Below are positions 11,496 through 22,369 of a stretch of DNA of 64,000 nt, piece by piece. Numbering within the stretch: position 1 is the first letter of the stretch; every line of letters starts with the position of its first letter. The translations under genes were made by a program, and so were the position numbers. This stretch comes from Heterocephalus glaber. Taxonomy: Eukaryota; Chordata; Mammalia; Rodentia; Bathyergidae. The notes beneath the pieces are model-generated. The model saw only the letters and a program-made list of their open reading frames with translations. It searched no databases and had not been told where the DNA came from. Location of the stretch: NCBI RefSeq assembly GCF_000247695.1, contig NW_004624743.1, positions 7,605,396-7,669,395 of the forward strand. Reading direction: 5' to 3'.

Positions 11496-12063
11496 TTTCA
11501 AATTTAAAAAAGTTATTAATGTAATAGTGTTTTTTTTCTAGTTGAAGTATTTTGTCTGCTTACATGTAACATAATTACTAATATATTTAGATTCTCGTCT
11601 GTCTTACTTGCTTTTTAAAAAATTTGTCCCACCTCTCCTATGTTTTTCTTTTGCTTTCTTTTAAATTATTTTAAATTATTCCATTTATACTACCCCGTAA
11701 AATTGACAGCTATGTTCCTTTTAGTATTGATTCCAGTGTTTACCTCAAGTATTACAACAAAAAAATCTTACTTCATCATCGACCTCAGAGATAATTTCGT
11801 ATTGTACCTCTTCTTGGATAATGTAAGGACCTGAGATCATACCAACCTCTCTTATTACCCACCCCCATATTATATAAATTGTGTGTTTTTAATGTGTATT
11901 TTCTAAATATCAAGAACATTATACAATTAATGTGCATGTACATTTACCCAAACATTTATTTTTGCTGTTGTTCATCATGGCTACTTGGATCTGATTTATT
12001 TTTCCTGAAGGACCTGCTTTAGTATTTGCATTTGTGAATATTTGCCTGCTACAAGTTATATAT

Positions 12064-12105
12064 ATAAAGGGAGCTTTAGGATATATATCCTAAAGCTCCC
12101 TTTAT
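12064..12105. repeat. Perfect 42-bp palindrome
   Basis: The left arm ataaagggagctttaggata continues through a TA centre into its exact reverse complement, with no mismatch over 21 bp per arm. The right arm runs on smoothly into the old L1 sequence, where a diverged 'ctttatttt...catttt' block is expected. The left arm has no counterpart in that L1 pattern, so it looks like an added inverted copy of the right arm. Confidence 0.9.
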
Positions 12106-12677
12106 TTTATTTTCATTTTAAAAGAACATTTTTAGCAAATTAGTGTCTATTTTATCATTTTTAAGATACATTCCATTGTTCCTGACTTCTCTTATTTCTT
12201 CTGAGAAATCAAGTTTCATTTTTGCCCTTTTAAAGATAACCTCTTTTTTACTGTGGTTTATTTTAAGGCAATTATCTTAAGTTTGATATGTCTACATGTT
12301 GTTTCTGGGAATGTTTCTTGAATCTGGATTCATTGTCCTTAATCTGTTTTGGAAAATTCTCAAATTTTGTCAAATACTAACCCTGGACCTCCTATCCCTC
12401 TCTCTTTTTCTTCTGGTACTCCAATTACATGTGTGTTACTATTTTATTTTGTCTCCTGTGTTTTCCATGTAATTGTCTATATATCTTTTATTCTAGGTAA
12501 TTCTTTCTGTTCTTGTAGTTCACTGTTTTCTTTTTAATATGCCAACGTGTTAAAAATACCTATTGAAGTTGTTTATTCAAATATTTCTGTTTGGTTCTGT
12601 TTTATTGTTTCCAATTCTTTGCCCAGTATCGCAATCTGATCTTTTATTTTCTTGAACAGTAATAATTGTCATTTAAA

Positions 12678-12760
12678 GGGCTGGGGATTTAGCTCAGTGG
12701 TTCCACCATCTGCCTTGCAATCGCAAGGTCCAGAGTTCGATCCCTGGTACAAAAAAAAAA
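12678..12760 (+). mobile_element. ID SINE (young type) with 14-bp target duplication
   Basis: The head gggctggggatttagctcag, the gagttcgatccctggtac block and the poly-A tail define an ID SINE. The direct repeat aattgtcatttaaa lies at 12664-12677 and 12761-12774. The insertion is inside the old reverse-oriented L1. Confidence 0.9.
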
Positions 12761-13489
12761 AATTGTCATTTAAAAAACTGTATCTAATAACTATAGGATC
12801 TACTGTTATCTGAAGCTTCTCTTTTTTCTTTTAGCTTATCATAAGGTTTTTTATTTACTTTTATATTAGTTTCAATATTTTATTACATATGTTTATATAT
12901 TTTTTATATTTGTTATTTTTATTGAATGTCAGAATTACTTTGAGTTATATGTGAATTATTATACTTTGAAGTCAGTATGATAGTATTTCTTACAGAAAGC
13001 ATGCATGACTTCTGGCAGGAATTTTGGGCCTAATCCAAGATCATCTTAATGTAATGAGTGAATGAGATGTTTAGAATATGGATGATATACTTCCTGTTTA
13101 TACTTTCTCTCAGGGGGTTGACCTTTAAGTAGACTTACAATATCTGGCATATGCTTCAAAATAATAAGAGGAAAATGAGGGATAGTGTAAATGAAGCAAG
13201 ATTTGTTATGAGTTGATAATTGCTGAGGCTGAGTGATAGGTAAATCGGCTTATTCTGTTCTACATAGAGTATTTTTACATGTTTTACATTCCCCATTATA
13301 TTTATATTACATGCTTTTATATTTCCATAAGTATATTTATTTATGGGAAATGTTAAAATATATTACTAGCAGAAGGATTAGCATTCAGATTATGTAGAAA
13401 ACTACCACAGTTCAATAAAAAAGAAGATAAAAATCTACTCTTCACCTTACCCTCACCCCAAACAGGCAATTCCTAGAGAAGAAAACTTG

Positions 13490-14060
13490 AAGAGATAACC
13501 CAACCACAAGAAAATACCATTTCACACCCACAAGATCAACAAAAATTTAAGTCTAACAGTATCTCCATAACACTTAAACATTGATGATAGAAATATAGAT
13601 TGACACAGTTTAGGAAACAATTTAGCATTATCTAATAAACATGAAGATGTACATGATTTGTGGCCCAGGAAAAAATGTGTGGCAAGAGAAATGAGGAAGG
13701 ATATTCTTAATAGTATAATATATAATAGTAAAAATTGAAAACAACCCCTCTATCCATTAGTGGTAGAGAAATTAAATACATTTTATTTACTCATGCAGTA
13801 GAATGTTGTAGAAGAAATGAATCACAAATCTATGGACATAGATGAATTTCCTTCAAATGTTGAGCAAAACAAGAATACACAAGCATTTTATACTAGGAGT
13901 TCACTTATATAAGTTAAAGAACCAGTGAAAGTGGCCAATATTTTAAGGGTACAAACATAAGTAAGTACATAAATTAAAGCAAAAGAATGATGACCACAAA
14001 ATTTAAGACTTTTTTTCTCTAGCTACAAAAGGGAAAGGGTAGGATATGAAATGACCATAC
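13490..14060 (+). mobile_element. Old L1 (L1M-type) 3' region
   Basis: The stretch follows L1M 3' sequence: 'aaataccatttcacacccac', 'acagtttaggaaacaattta', 'aattgaaaacaacccctc', a 'gtagaatgttgtagaagaaa' block for the 'tggaatactatgcagcaat' region, and 'tactaggagttcacttatat'. There is no open frame. It is diverged. Confidence 0.6.
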
Positions 14061-14429
14061 AAAGATATTAGAAGTGTTTGTTTGACGAGATGTTCCTTGT
14101 TTGCTGGCATAGTCCTAGTTTGCATAGTTCACTGGTATAATAACTAGTAAATTCTCTTTTCCTTCTCAAAGTTGTCATGGTTTGAATAACAAATTATGTG
14201 CATGTTCTTAAAGTGACATTTTTGCCTTTTAAACTGGATCAAGGGTCTGTGGGACTTTATCATATCATTCTGTATATGTATATATTTCATAAGCATTCAT
14301 TTATAAAATCAGTCATTATTTAATTACATAATTTTAGATTTTAGCCAGTAACAAAAGTTTTTAAAAATCTGTAAGATAAATGTCAATATGATCTGAATGA
14401 AACCTTTATCATTTAGTTAGATGTTAAGA

Positions 14430-14575
14430 TTACATACAATGTGTCTTACATTGTGTTATGCTATTTAGAAATATTATACCTCATAGGAAGACGTCTAGGT
14501 AGGTATTATCTCCATTTTACACGTGAATCTAAGTCATAAAGAGTATACCTAACTTAGCCAAAGTAAGCATATGAG
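14430..14575 (+). mobile_element. MIR/L2-like fragment
   Basis: The block 'aggtaggtattatctccatt' followed by 'ttacacgtgaatctaagtca' and 'taacttagccaaagtaagc' matches the common MIR/L2 core '...tattatccccattttacagatgag...taacttgcccaaggt'. Confidence 0.5.
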
Positions 14576-14616
14576 ATATGATTGAAAAATAAGGTGAATA
14601 TTTACCCTTTATAAAA

Positions 14617-15062
14617 TACTACAATAAAAGACATTGCTATTAATCTCGCTCAAAGTACTCCTTCTCCCTTTAAACACATTTAATCCTGACATTCTTGCCA
14701 CTTTCTGAAGCAGTTCTGGAAGTCCTATTTCAAGAGTGTCTTTAATTGCACTATTGTAGCTGCCTGGATGTCCTGAACCAATTCAAAACGTTTATTTTTC
14801 ATGGTCATTTGACTTAAGGGAAGAGCCGTAAGTGGCACAGTGACAAAACATGGTGAATAAGGTTGATGAGGACACACTGTAATTTTTTATGAGCGTGCCT
14901 TTCTGTGGGATGGCATAGCATTCACCATATTTTTATACCTCGTAAAGACATGGAAGAGGACTACCAGAACTGCTATAGAAAGTGAAAAGAATGGTAAATG
15001 TGTTAGAAATGTGTATTTCACGGGGATTAATGACAGTGTCTCTTTTACTGTAATAAAGTTTT
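14617..15062. mobile_element. Mariner-derived element with long inverted repeats, copy 1
   Basis: The left arm (about 14617-14790) and right arm (about 14935-15062) are diverged reverse complements of each other, flanking a unique centre. Read outward from the centre, each arm recalls the C-terminal end of a mariner/Tc1-type transposase: on the minus strand the left arm encodes a 'QLKTLLK.DFQNCFRKWQE'-like stretch, and on the plus strand the right arm encodes a related 'EDYQNCYRK'. The outer ends read tactacaataaaagacattg and, inverted, tttactgtaataaag. Stops interrupt both arms. It looks like a non-autonomous foldback or MITE-type derivative rather than a simple internal deletion. Two relatives lie near 43.2 and 62.0 kb. 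Confidence 0.65.
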
Positions 15063-15104
15063 TAAATTTAAATATTCACTGTATATTTTACTCATCCCAT
15101 GTGT

Positions 15105-15178
15105 GTGACAGAGCTGAATTTGAACCCCAGCAGTGTGACCCCAGAATGCATGCTCTTTACCACAGTGCTGGTCAATAA
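15105..15178 (-). mobile_element. MIR SINE fragment, reverse orientation
   Basis: The plus strand reads 'acagagctgaatttgaaccc' followed by 'tgcatgctctttaccacagt', which is the reverse complement of the MIR core. Confidence 0.7.
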
Positions 15179-15565
15179 TAAACATTTTAAGCCTTTCTTT
15201 TTTTGCCATGGATTACTTTTGGCAGTCTGATGAAACCTATAGAGCCCTTTTCAGAAAAATGTTTATAAATGCATAAAATATAATGCATAGCATAATAAAT
15301 GAAACCAAACCTACTACAATACAGTAATCAGAATAGTAAATGTGAACTATATCTGTGCTTTTAATGCATTAAATAAAACCTAGCAGATTTTATTCCAAAA
15401 TTAAAAAGTTATATATATAGTTATAAATAACTATAATAATGATGTGAAAATATTTGTTATTTTTATAGATGAAAAAGTCACCAGTACTTCTAATAATGCT
15501 GTGGTTTATCGCATATGCTTAGAATTGAGAGAACTGTTAAATTTTACTTAGAAGTTAGCAAAAAT

Positions 15566-15645
15566 AGAGCTGTGGGTACTGCTCAGTGGTATACACTTGC
15601 CCAGGGTGCTTCAGGCCCGGAGTTCAGTCCCTAGCACTGAAGAAT
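15566..15645 (+). mobile_element. ID-like SINE, old copy
   Basis: A degraded head 'agctgtgggtactgctcagt' and the 'ggagttcagtccctagcact' block fit a diverged ID unit. No clear target duplication was seen. Confidence 0.55.
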
Positions 15646-15897
15646 TCATGTCCCTTCCCCACTTTCTCACCTGAGATTATATTCAAAATGTAATAAATGA
15701 ATAAAATTAATTTAATATAAATAAAAGTATTCTTCTATGTGGTGAACTTGTGTGGGTGGGGAATGAGAAATGAGAATGTATTAGAGTAACCAGATATACA
15801 TATAGACAATGGGAAACATGGAACTTCTTTAGAGTATTTTATGCAAAAAGTTAACACTGGTTTCAATAAATGCAGTTACTCACAAAATACATTATCG

Positions 15898-16110
15898 AGC
15901 CAGGCATGGTAGTACCTACGTATACTCCCACCTACTCTGGAGGCTGAGGCAGGAGACTCACAAGTTCAAGAGCTGCCTGGGCAAATTACTAAAATGCTGT
16001 CTCAAAATTTAAAAGGTGGGTGGGGAGCTGGGAATACCAACTCAGTGGTAAATGCTTCCTAACATGCACTAGCCCCTGGATTGAATCTCCAGTACTGGAG
16101 TGTGGGAAGA
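15898..16110 (+). mobile_element. B1-ID composite SINE
   Basis: The B1 part (agccaggcatggtagtacct ... ggaggctgaggcaggagact ... tgtctcaaaa) is followed by an ID-like part (gggagctgggaataccaact ... attgaatctccagtact). Confidence 0.8.
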
Positions 16111-16441
16111 GCACACAAGAATTCATTATTGTCACAGTGCCCTAAATCATACTTTGTCATTACCTGTAGCAGTGCAATAAACAAAATTCAAATAGTTTCA
16201 TTGGACTAAAATCAAAATGTCTAAAAAGTTTTTTATTTGCCTTTCTCATAATTTAATATCACAGCAGAGTAAGTTAAGTGGAAAACCTGATACTGACAAA
16301 CAGAGGAATTGCCTGGCTAATTGAAAGTGACAGAAACTTGGGAGAAAGCAACAATAAACCAAGGATAATTACAAGAAAGTAACCTGGGCTCTAAAGGATA
16401 GTGTCAAGAAACCTGAAGTCCCCAAATGAGGTAAAATTTGC

Positions 16442-16465
16442 AAAAAAAAAAAAAAAAAAAAAAAA
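16442..16465. repeat. Poly-A run of 24
   Basis: An uninterrupted run of A with no recognised retroelement body on its 5' side. It could be the tail of an unrecognised plus-strand insertion or a simple homopolymer. Confidence 0.8.
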
Positions 16466-16639
16466 TGCTTAGGGAAGACAAATAATAGACCTTTTAAAAT
16501 TATTTGCAACTCTAGAAGATAAGGGGAGAAAAAAACGTACTTACAGCTTATGAGGTTAAAACTAACAGAAAGCAAAACTGCCCAACTAATATTTTGCTTC
16601 TCTACAAAGTAAACTCAAAAAGTAAGTTGACATAGTGAA

Positions 16640-16750
16640 AGGAATATTTGTTTGTGGAGTCAGGAAAACCCAGGTTTAGTACTCTACTTCAACATTGTTA
16701 ATGTTTATGAGAGGTTATTCTGTGAGCTGAGCTTCTGTATGCACCCGATG
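16640..16750 (+). mobile_element. MIR SINE fragment
   Basis: The text 'tgtggagtcaggaaaaccca' followed by 'ggtttagtactctacttcaa' matches the MIR 'ggagtcagacagacctgggttc' core. Sequence at 17120-17230 (tctcatctaaaatgg ... aggcttgttctgag) may be a MIR tail from the same or another copy. Confidence 0.5.
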
Positions 16751-17289
16751 AACCTGACCAAAGTGGCATAACTTCTGCTAAATTTCTACATGACCAAACT
16801 AAAACTGAGTTATCTAACCTTCTTAGAAATCAGAAGAGAGAAAATGGCCAAGTCCCCCAAACAGGCTAGTTTTAATTCATATGATAAGGAAATACCCTTC
16901 ATTTTACCCCTGTTAAGAAAATAACATTGAAATGACCAGTCTTCTCCATATTCCTTACTTCTGCTTTGTTCAGATTTTTGTGCCTGTGAAGTCCATCTCA
17001 TCTCGGCTCATTGGCGCACCTATTGTATTATAAAGATGCTGCCTGATTTTACTAGACTCAGTAATAAAGGCTAATTACATCTTTAAAATAAATTTTTTGA
17101 CCTTTTGCTTCTTAGACAACAGTAATCAAAGTACTCTGGTTCTCCTTTGTCTCATCTAAAATGGAAAAATCCTATTTTCCATAGGCTTGTTCTGAGTTCT
17201 GGAATTAATATATAAATATTTAAAACAGGGAATCAGGCTCACAGAAATAAATAGTAACTTACTAACAGTGCTCAAATTAGTAGTATATG

Positions 17290-18300
17290 GGACAATGTAT
17301 TAAAATTTTTCTACACAAGAAGGAAACAACAGTGACAAGAACAGCCTTTAAAATGGGATAAAATTTTTGCCAGCTACTTATCACATTTTTTTTTCGGTAC
17401 CAGGGATTGAACTCAGGACCTTGCTCTTGCAACACAGGTGCGGCACCACTGAGCTAAATCCCCAGCCCTAAAGATTGGGCAGGGTCTGTGTTTTTATTTG
17501 TTTTTGTTGTTGTTTTGCAGAACCGGGGATCAAACTCAGGACCTTGCCCTTGGGAGGCAGGTGTGGTGCCACTGAGCTAAATCCCTGGTGCCAGCTACTT
17601 ATCTAACAGAGGGTTCATTTCTAAAATACATAAAAAACTAAAAATCAAAATATCAAATAGTGCAATCAGTAAATGGGCAAATGAATTGCACAGACATTTC
17701 TCAAAAGATGTATTACAAGTAGACAGTATGTACATGGAAAAAATAGTCAGCATCTTTAACCATTAGAGACATGCAAATCAAACTACATTGAGATTCTAAC
17801 CGCAGGCAGGAGGGCTATCATCAAGAGTACAAAACAATAAATATTGACTAGAATTCAGCATAGTACAGGGATACCTGCATACTCATGTTTATTGTGGCAT
17901 AATTCACACGTGCCTTATAGGACGACTTAACTGCTCATGAATAGATGAATGGTTAAAGAAATTGTAGCATATATGTAGAATGGAGTATTATTTCACCATA
18001 AAGAACAAAATGCCGCTTGCAAGAAAATGGATGGAACTGGAGATCATCATGTTAAACAAAATAAGCCAGGTTAGGGAAAACAAACATTACATTTTCCTTA
18101 ATATGTGGAATCTAAAAGAGATGACATGAAAGTAGAAGAAAGCCTATTATTAGGTGAGAGGAAAGGAATAAGGAAGAGGAGGGGGATAATCAGATAAAAA
18201 AGTTAATGATATTAAGACATAATGATGTTGACATGAATTTAAAAAGTATCCACTACACTCCATTAAATGAAACAGGTTACAGAACTATATACAGCATTAC
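17290..18300 (+). mobile_element. Old L1, ORF2 end and 3' UTR, split by SINEs
   Basis: Before the SINE pair, 'aaatgggataaaatttttgc' matches the L1 ORF2 region encoding 'KWEKIFA'. After it, 'atctaacagagggttcattt' and 'gtaaatgggcaaatgaat' continue the same ORF2 path. Further on, 'atggatggaactggagatca' and 'taatatgtggaatctaaaag' match a rodent/mammal L1 3' UTR. Stops throughout show it is dead. Confidence 0.75.
17383..17588 (-). mobile_element. Pair of ID SINEs within one 15-bp target duplication
   Basis: Two reverse-oriented ID units, about 17392-17469 and 17520-17588, are separated by a T-rich tail on the plus strand. A perfect 15-bp repeat, tgccagctacttatc, occurs at 17368-17382 and 17589-17603, outside both units. 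So either one dimeric SINE inserted, or a second unit later entered the tail of the first. Both units end with the aaatccc(c/t)gg-type head on the plus strand. Confidence 0.85.
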
Positions 18301-18632
18301 CAATTTTTCATTTTCAAAAGTACATTAATATATAGAGATATAAAATCATCTAGAATGATGTTCACTTGTTCTAAACCCCGGAAGTGAAACACTGAGCACA
18401 TTTTTCTTTTTGTTTAAGAATTATTTCTTTTTTATTTTTGAACTATTCTTTTTGTTCAGATTATATCATCTGCTATCAATGGTTCACTTTCCGGGCCTTG
18501 GAGAAAAAAAGTACAAATGAGATCTGAGAATAGTGATCCCATATTTGAGGAATTTGGGGAAACAGAATAGGTCCTAGAAAGCTATACATGTGTAAATATC
18601 TATCTTCAGGGTAAAAGTAAAAATCTTAAACT

Positions 18633-19435
18633 TGAATTACAGTCATATGCCATATAATAATATTTTGGTCAACAACAGAATACATGACAGTGATCCCATA
18701 AAATTACAATGGAGCTGAAAATTTCCTATTGCAGAGTGGCATCATCAGCATCCTAAAGTAGCTTAACAGTACTCACATATTTGTCATGATTCTAGTGTTA
18801 TTGAACCTATTATGTTGTCAGTTGTCTAAAAGTATACCACATACTTGGTAATAATAACTATGTTACTGGTTTATGTATTTACTTTAAAACATTGTTTTAA
18901 AGTACATACTTGCTTACAAATTAGTTTACTGTAAAACAATGTACTGGTAAACTAGAAGCAGGCTAATGCATTTCATGTTTACCACATTTCTTGATTGTAT
19001 CTGGAAGCCCTATCAAGTGATTAACGTGTACCTTCTAGGTTTGTGTAAGTACACTTTATGACATTACACAAAGACAAAATTTCCGTAGAGATGGATAAAC
19101 CTGAATCATTTGTAGGAAATGGATGCACCATAATGTTAATGTTAAATGAAATAAATCAGACACAACAATCTTAAATATTGTATGATTTCTCTTATATGAG
19201 AATCTCAAATATAAATTAAGAGCAAAATGGAGATAGAGTTTTTGCAAAAAGGAAGGAGATGAAGAGATGGAAGGAGGGGAAAGGAAGGGAATGAGAAAAA
19301 TGTGTTATGTATCTGTACCAATTCTCTGACTGGTGCAATCAATGTGTTCTGCAAATGCATAGTGATAAAAATGTTTTAAATTGCCTAAGGAAACATTTCT
19401 CAGGATATATCACTATTGTTGTTAAGTGACACATG
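18633..19435. mobile_element. Old DNA transposon remnant, split by an L1 piece
   Basis: The left end 'acagtcatatgccatataat' and the reverse complement of the right end near 19435 (acaaccatgtgtcacttaac) are diverged terminal inverted repeats. Inside are 'ggtcaacaacagaatacatg', 'cctagt'-like remnants and 'aggtttgtgtaagtacactt', which belong to a widespread mammalian cut-and-paste transposon. I cannot name the family with certainty (Tc1/pogo or hAT class). The interior coding region is missing. An L1 3' fragment lies at about 19085-19375. Confidence 0.65.
19085..19378 (+). mobile_element. L1 3' UTR fragment nested in the DNA transposon
   Basis: The text 'gagatggataaacctgaatc' and 'ttgtatgatttctcttatat' matches the same L1 3' UTR type as at 18020-18240. 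A purine-rich tract (gaagagatggaaggagggga) follows, as in L1 3' UTRs. Flanking 'aaatt' copies and the continuation of transposon sequence on both sides indicate it inserted into the transposon. Confidence 0.6.
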
Positions 19436-19654
19436 GTTGTTCTTGCTCTTTTGACTTCCCATTAGTGTCATTCATTGGGATATGAGACATCAAAAAAGAA
19501 ACAAGAATAAAGTAAATTTACCAAAGAAATTCTTAAAATATAAACACAAGTCTTGAAAGCTAAGGTGATGGACAGGTTTCTTGAAATTTTTTAAAGCTTC
19601 AAGAGGCAAAACTTTGAAAAAAATGGGAAAGCTTGCATCCCTAAACAAGATGTA

Positions 19655-20110
19655 GTGGTTGAATGCTAGCCCTGTAAAAGGCAAATCTACATCCTTCTCC
19701 TAGAACCTGTGAATGTTACCTTATTTAGAAATAAAGGTCTTTAAAAAGTAAGTCTGCAAGTAAGGATCTTGAGATGCGAGGATCATCTGGGGTTATCTGG
19801 TGGATCATAAATCATTCCATTGACTTTATATGACAGAAAGGAAGACAGGAGAGGAGACAATGGGATCATAGAGGCAGAAAGTGGAGTAATGTAGCTGTAA
19901 GTCAAGGAATGCTGATGGTTGCTGGAAGCTGGAGAAGGCCAAGTATCAATTCTGTCCTGGATCCTCAAAAAGAAATACAGACCTGATGGTGCTGTAATTT
20001 TGAACTTACAGCCTCAGAATTGTGAAAGAATAAATTTCTGTTGTTTTAAAATAGCAATTTGTGGTAATTTATTACATCAGCTCAACAAAATTAATGAACA
20101 GAGTTTAAAG
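19655..20110 (+). mobile_element. MLT1-type MaLR LTR
   Basis: The stretch contains, in the right order, 'gaacctgtgaatgttacctt', 'taaggatcttgagatgcgag', 'cagaaagtggagtaatgtag', 'agtcaaggaatgctgatggt', and 'cagaattgtgaaagaataaa' followed by 'tttctgttgttttaaaatag'. This is nearly the whole MLT1 LTR with its polyadenylation signal. The short open frames inside are chance. Confidence 0.85.
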
Positions 20111-20134
20111 AAAATCCATTAGTATTTCTACTCA

Positions 20135-21100
20135 ATTAGTGTATTGGCGTTCTCCAGAGAAACAAAATTGATGGGCTATATATTTTTAGGTATTATATAT
20201 ATATATATATATTTTTTTTTTTTTAAAGTAAGTTAATATGAAGACATGGCCTGAAGAATTCCTGAGCAGACAAAGCCAATAGGCCTCATAATTTAACCTT
20301 ACTTGATTTGTAAACACAAGTGAAACAAAACGAGCTAGTTCTGGTAAATGCATATATGAAAAACAGAATTTAACCTCAGCCAATCAAAAGCAGCCAACAT
20401 ACTTATATAACTAGAGGCTCTTTCAGAGGGGTAAAACCAAATAAAGCAACTGCTTATCTGTAACCAACCAAGCGTTTGCTTTATTTCTATATTTGTCTTA
20501 TAAAAGTCTCTCCCTTCTGTCCCCTCAAGGAAGCACTCAAACCACTCCTGGCTTGGAATTGTAAAACTCATGAATCACTTATTTGCTCAAACTTTAGAAT
20601 TTTATTGAGCCTCAGTTTACTTTTATAAATACATGAGAGGAGATTGTGAGAGTTGGCTCAATGGTCGTGGAGGCCTGAGACCCACTGTCAGGAAGCTGGA
20701 GAACGCGTAAAGCCAGTCATAAAATTCAGTTTGACTTTAAAGGAAGGCCTGAGGACCAGTAAAGTCAATGATGTAACTCCTAGTCTGAGGCCGGAGAATG
20801 AGGTCTGGTGGTGGTGTTGTAAGTCCTGGACTCTGAAAGCCCAAGAACCAGGGGCGTTGATGTCCAAGAGCTAGAGAAGATTGATGTTCCAGCTCAAAAA
20901 GTTAGCAAATTCTGCCTTTTTAAAATCTGTTCTGGCAGGAGCTCAATGAAAGATAATGTCCACCCACACTATCCAGGGCCTATCATCTTTACTCAGGCTC
21001 CTGTTTCAAAGACTTTGAGAAACCCACACACAGAATTAATATATTACTAGCCATCTGGGCATCCCTTCGCCTAGTCAAATTGACACAGAATTTACCACAA
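20135..21100. mobile_element. Old mammalian repeat ('gttctccagagaaaca' family), interrupted
   Basis: The left end 'attggcgttctccagagaaa' and the later blocks 'gtgagagttggctcaatggt', 'aggcctgaggaccagtaaag', 'gttgatgtccaagagctaga' and 'ccatctgggcatcccttcgc' followed by 'gtcaaattgacaca' match a common ancient mammalian interspersed repeat whose formal name I cannot recall. An LTR-like segment and a TA-rich microsatellite (20197-20222) interrupt it. The tail family recurs at about 55940-56040. Confidence 0.6.
20245..20620 (+). mobile_element. LTR (ERV1-like), probably solo
   Basis: Within the older repeat is a segment with retroviral-LTR layout: a CCAAT-like 'cagccaatcaaaagc' near 20376, 'gtaaccaaccaagcg', a TATA-like 'cttataaaag' near 20497, then a C-rich 'tctctcccttctgtcccctc' and 'gaatcacttatttgctcaaa'. 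This resembles gammaretrovirus-like (ERV1) LTRs. Boundaries are approximate and no target duplication was found. The open frame on the minus strand (20335-20571) is chance. Confidence 0.5.
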
Positions 21101-22365
21101 TTAGGTTTTTTTGGGTTAAAAGGAATAAGATTATGAATGAGTGGTGGTTATAGAAGGTCTGAGAGACTTCTGAGACTCTATTTAGGTGAAATTAGCACAT
21201 TACAGACCACAGAGTGGGCTTTGACACAGATTGCCAAGGTTTGAAAGCAACCTTACAGTATTGCTACTGTGCATTACCAGAAACAGAAAATGTGGCAACC
21301 AAACCAGTACCCAAAGATCTCCCAATGAATATTCCAGGTGATCAGAGAAAGCCTCTGATTAACACATGCTTTCTGTTCCCTATCTGCCTTGCTTTATAAC
21401 AGGAGTAATAGCTGTCTATATTCAGATACCTAAATTAGTCATATGAAAACTATTCATAGTTTAAAACAGGGACACATCTCAGAAATACAGAGTCGTGTGT
21501 AACTAATGTGGTTCCAGTGTTACAAAATGAAAATATGTCACTTGGAAACCTATTGTTAATCTTTACTTGCCTGAGATTTTATTCATTCAACTGTAATTCT
21601 CTGGAACCTCTAATTCCCAGGAAGGACCATGTTATCCTAGGGAAGAATCCAAAAGAAATTATAAAGGATGCTCTGGAAGTACCTATGAGAGGAAGCAGCA
21701 TTCAAGCCAATGTAGTCTGGGTTTACTTACAGTAATTTACTGTTCCTCCTGGTAGGGTTACAAAAATAAAATTTAGTAAAAAATATTTGTCTGGGACCAA
21801 GAAGCATTGTGACATTTTTCATCATATATGTAAATTGGGACAGAGAGTGGGTAAAGTAGCTAATGACAACACCGAAAAGCTACTGAAGGTCCTGGATGGT
21901 AGTTAGCTCCTTCAGGGTGGTTAGTAGACACAGTCCTCTGGGTCAACATTGTGTTTCTTTGAAAAATGAATATATAGAACCCATACTTACCAAGTTTTTA
22001 CCTGATTCAAAGTTGGGAAGGATATGCTATTTTCTAAACATTACGATTATAATTAAACTTGATAGAATTTTGAGCATCCGTAAAAATATAGGCATAATTC
22101 AATGAACTAGTAGATATTTTTAAGTTTATCCACTCATTCAAATGACACTTAAAGAATAACTACTCTGTGCATATGTCTATGTTAGGCTTTAGAAATATGA
22201 TTAAGCTTAACAACAAAACTTTAAAAATCTGGTGAGTGAAACAGACTTGTAAAGATAAAATTTAACATAAATGTTAATTGTAAAGTATTATGTTTAATAA
22301 AAATTTAAAAACAATTGCATTTAGTTGTATGGGATGGATGGGCCCTAGCATGTGTGGAACATTTC
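21101..22365. other. Unassigned non-coding sequence
   Basis: Several plus-strand open frames of 60-75 residues (21214-21399, 21508-21735, 21896-22105) follow each other in this stretch. None shows a recognisable domain, and no splice or promoter signal links them. A decayed pseudogene or retroviral interior is possible but not supported. Confidence 0.35.
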
Positions 22366-22369
22366 TGGA

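Larger units (their letters stand above)
11500..13050 (-). mobile_element. Old L1 5' region (L1M-type), reverse orientation
   Basis: The plus strand shows a series of blocks known from reverse-oriented 5' regions of old L1 elements: 'aattactaatatatttagat', 'cctgaaggacctgctttagt', 'ttttggaaaattctcaaatt', and 'tctggtactccaattacatg' near 12415. Apparent small proteins here are pyrimidine-rich and not coding. An ID SINE (12678-12760) and a perfect palindrome (12064-12105) interrupt it. Confidence 0.55.

Noticed and set aside
16442..16465. Poly-A tail of a processed pseudogene
   Set aside because: No coding remnant was recognised in the several hundred bases 5' of the run and no target duplication was seen.
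20197..20222. TATA-rich run as a possible promoter
   Set aside because: It is a TA microsatellite inside an old repeat, without other promoter elements at suitable spacing.
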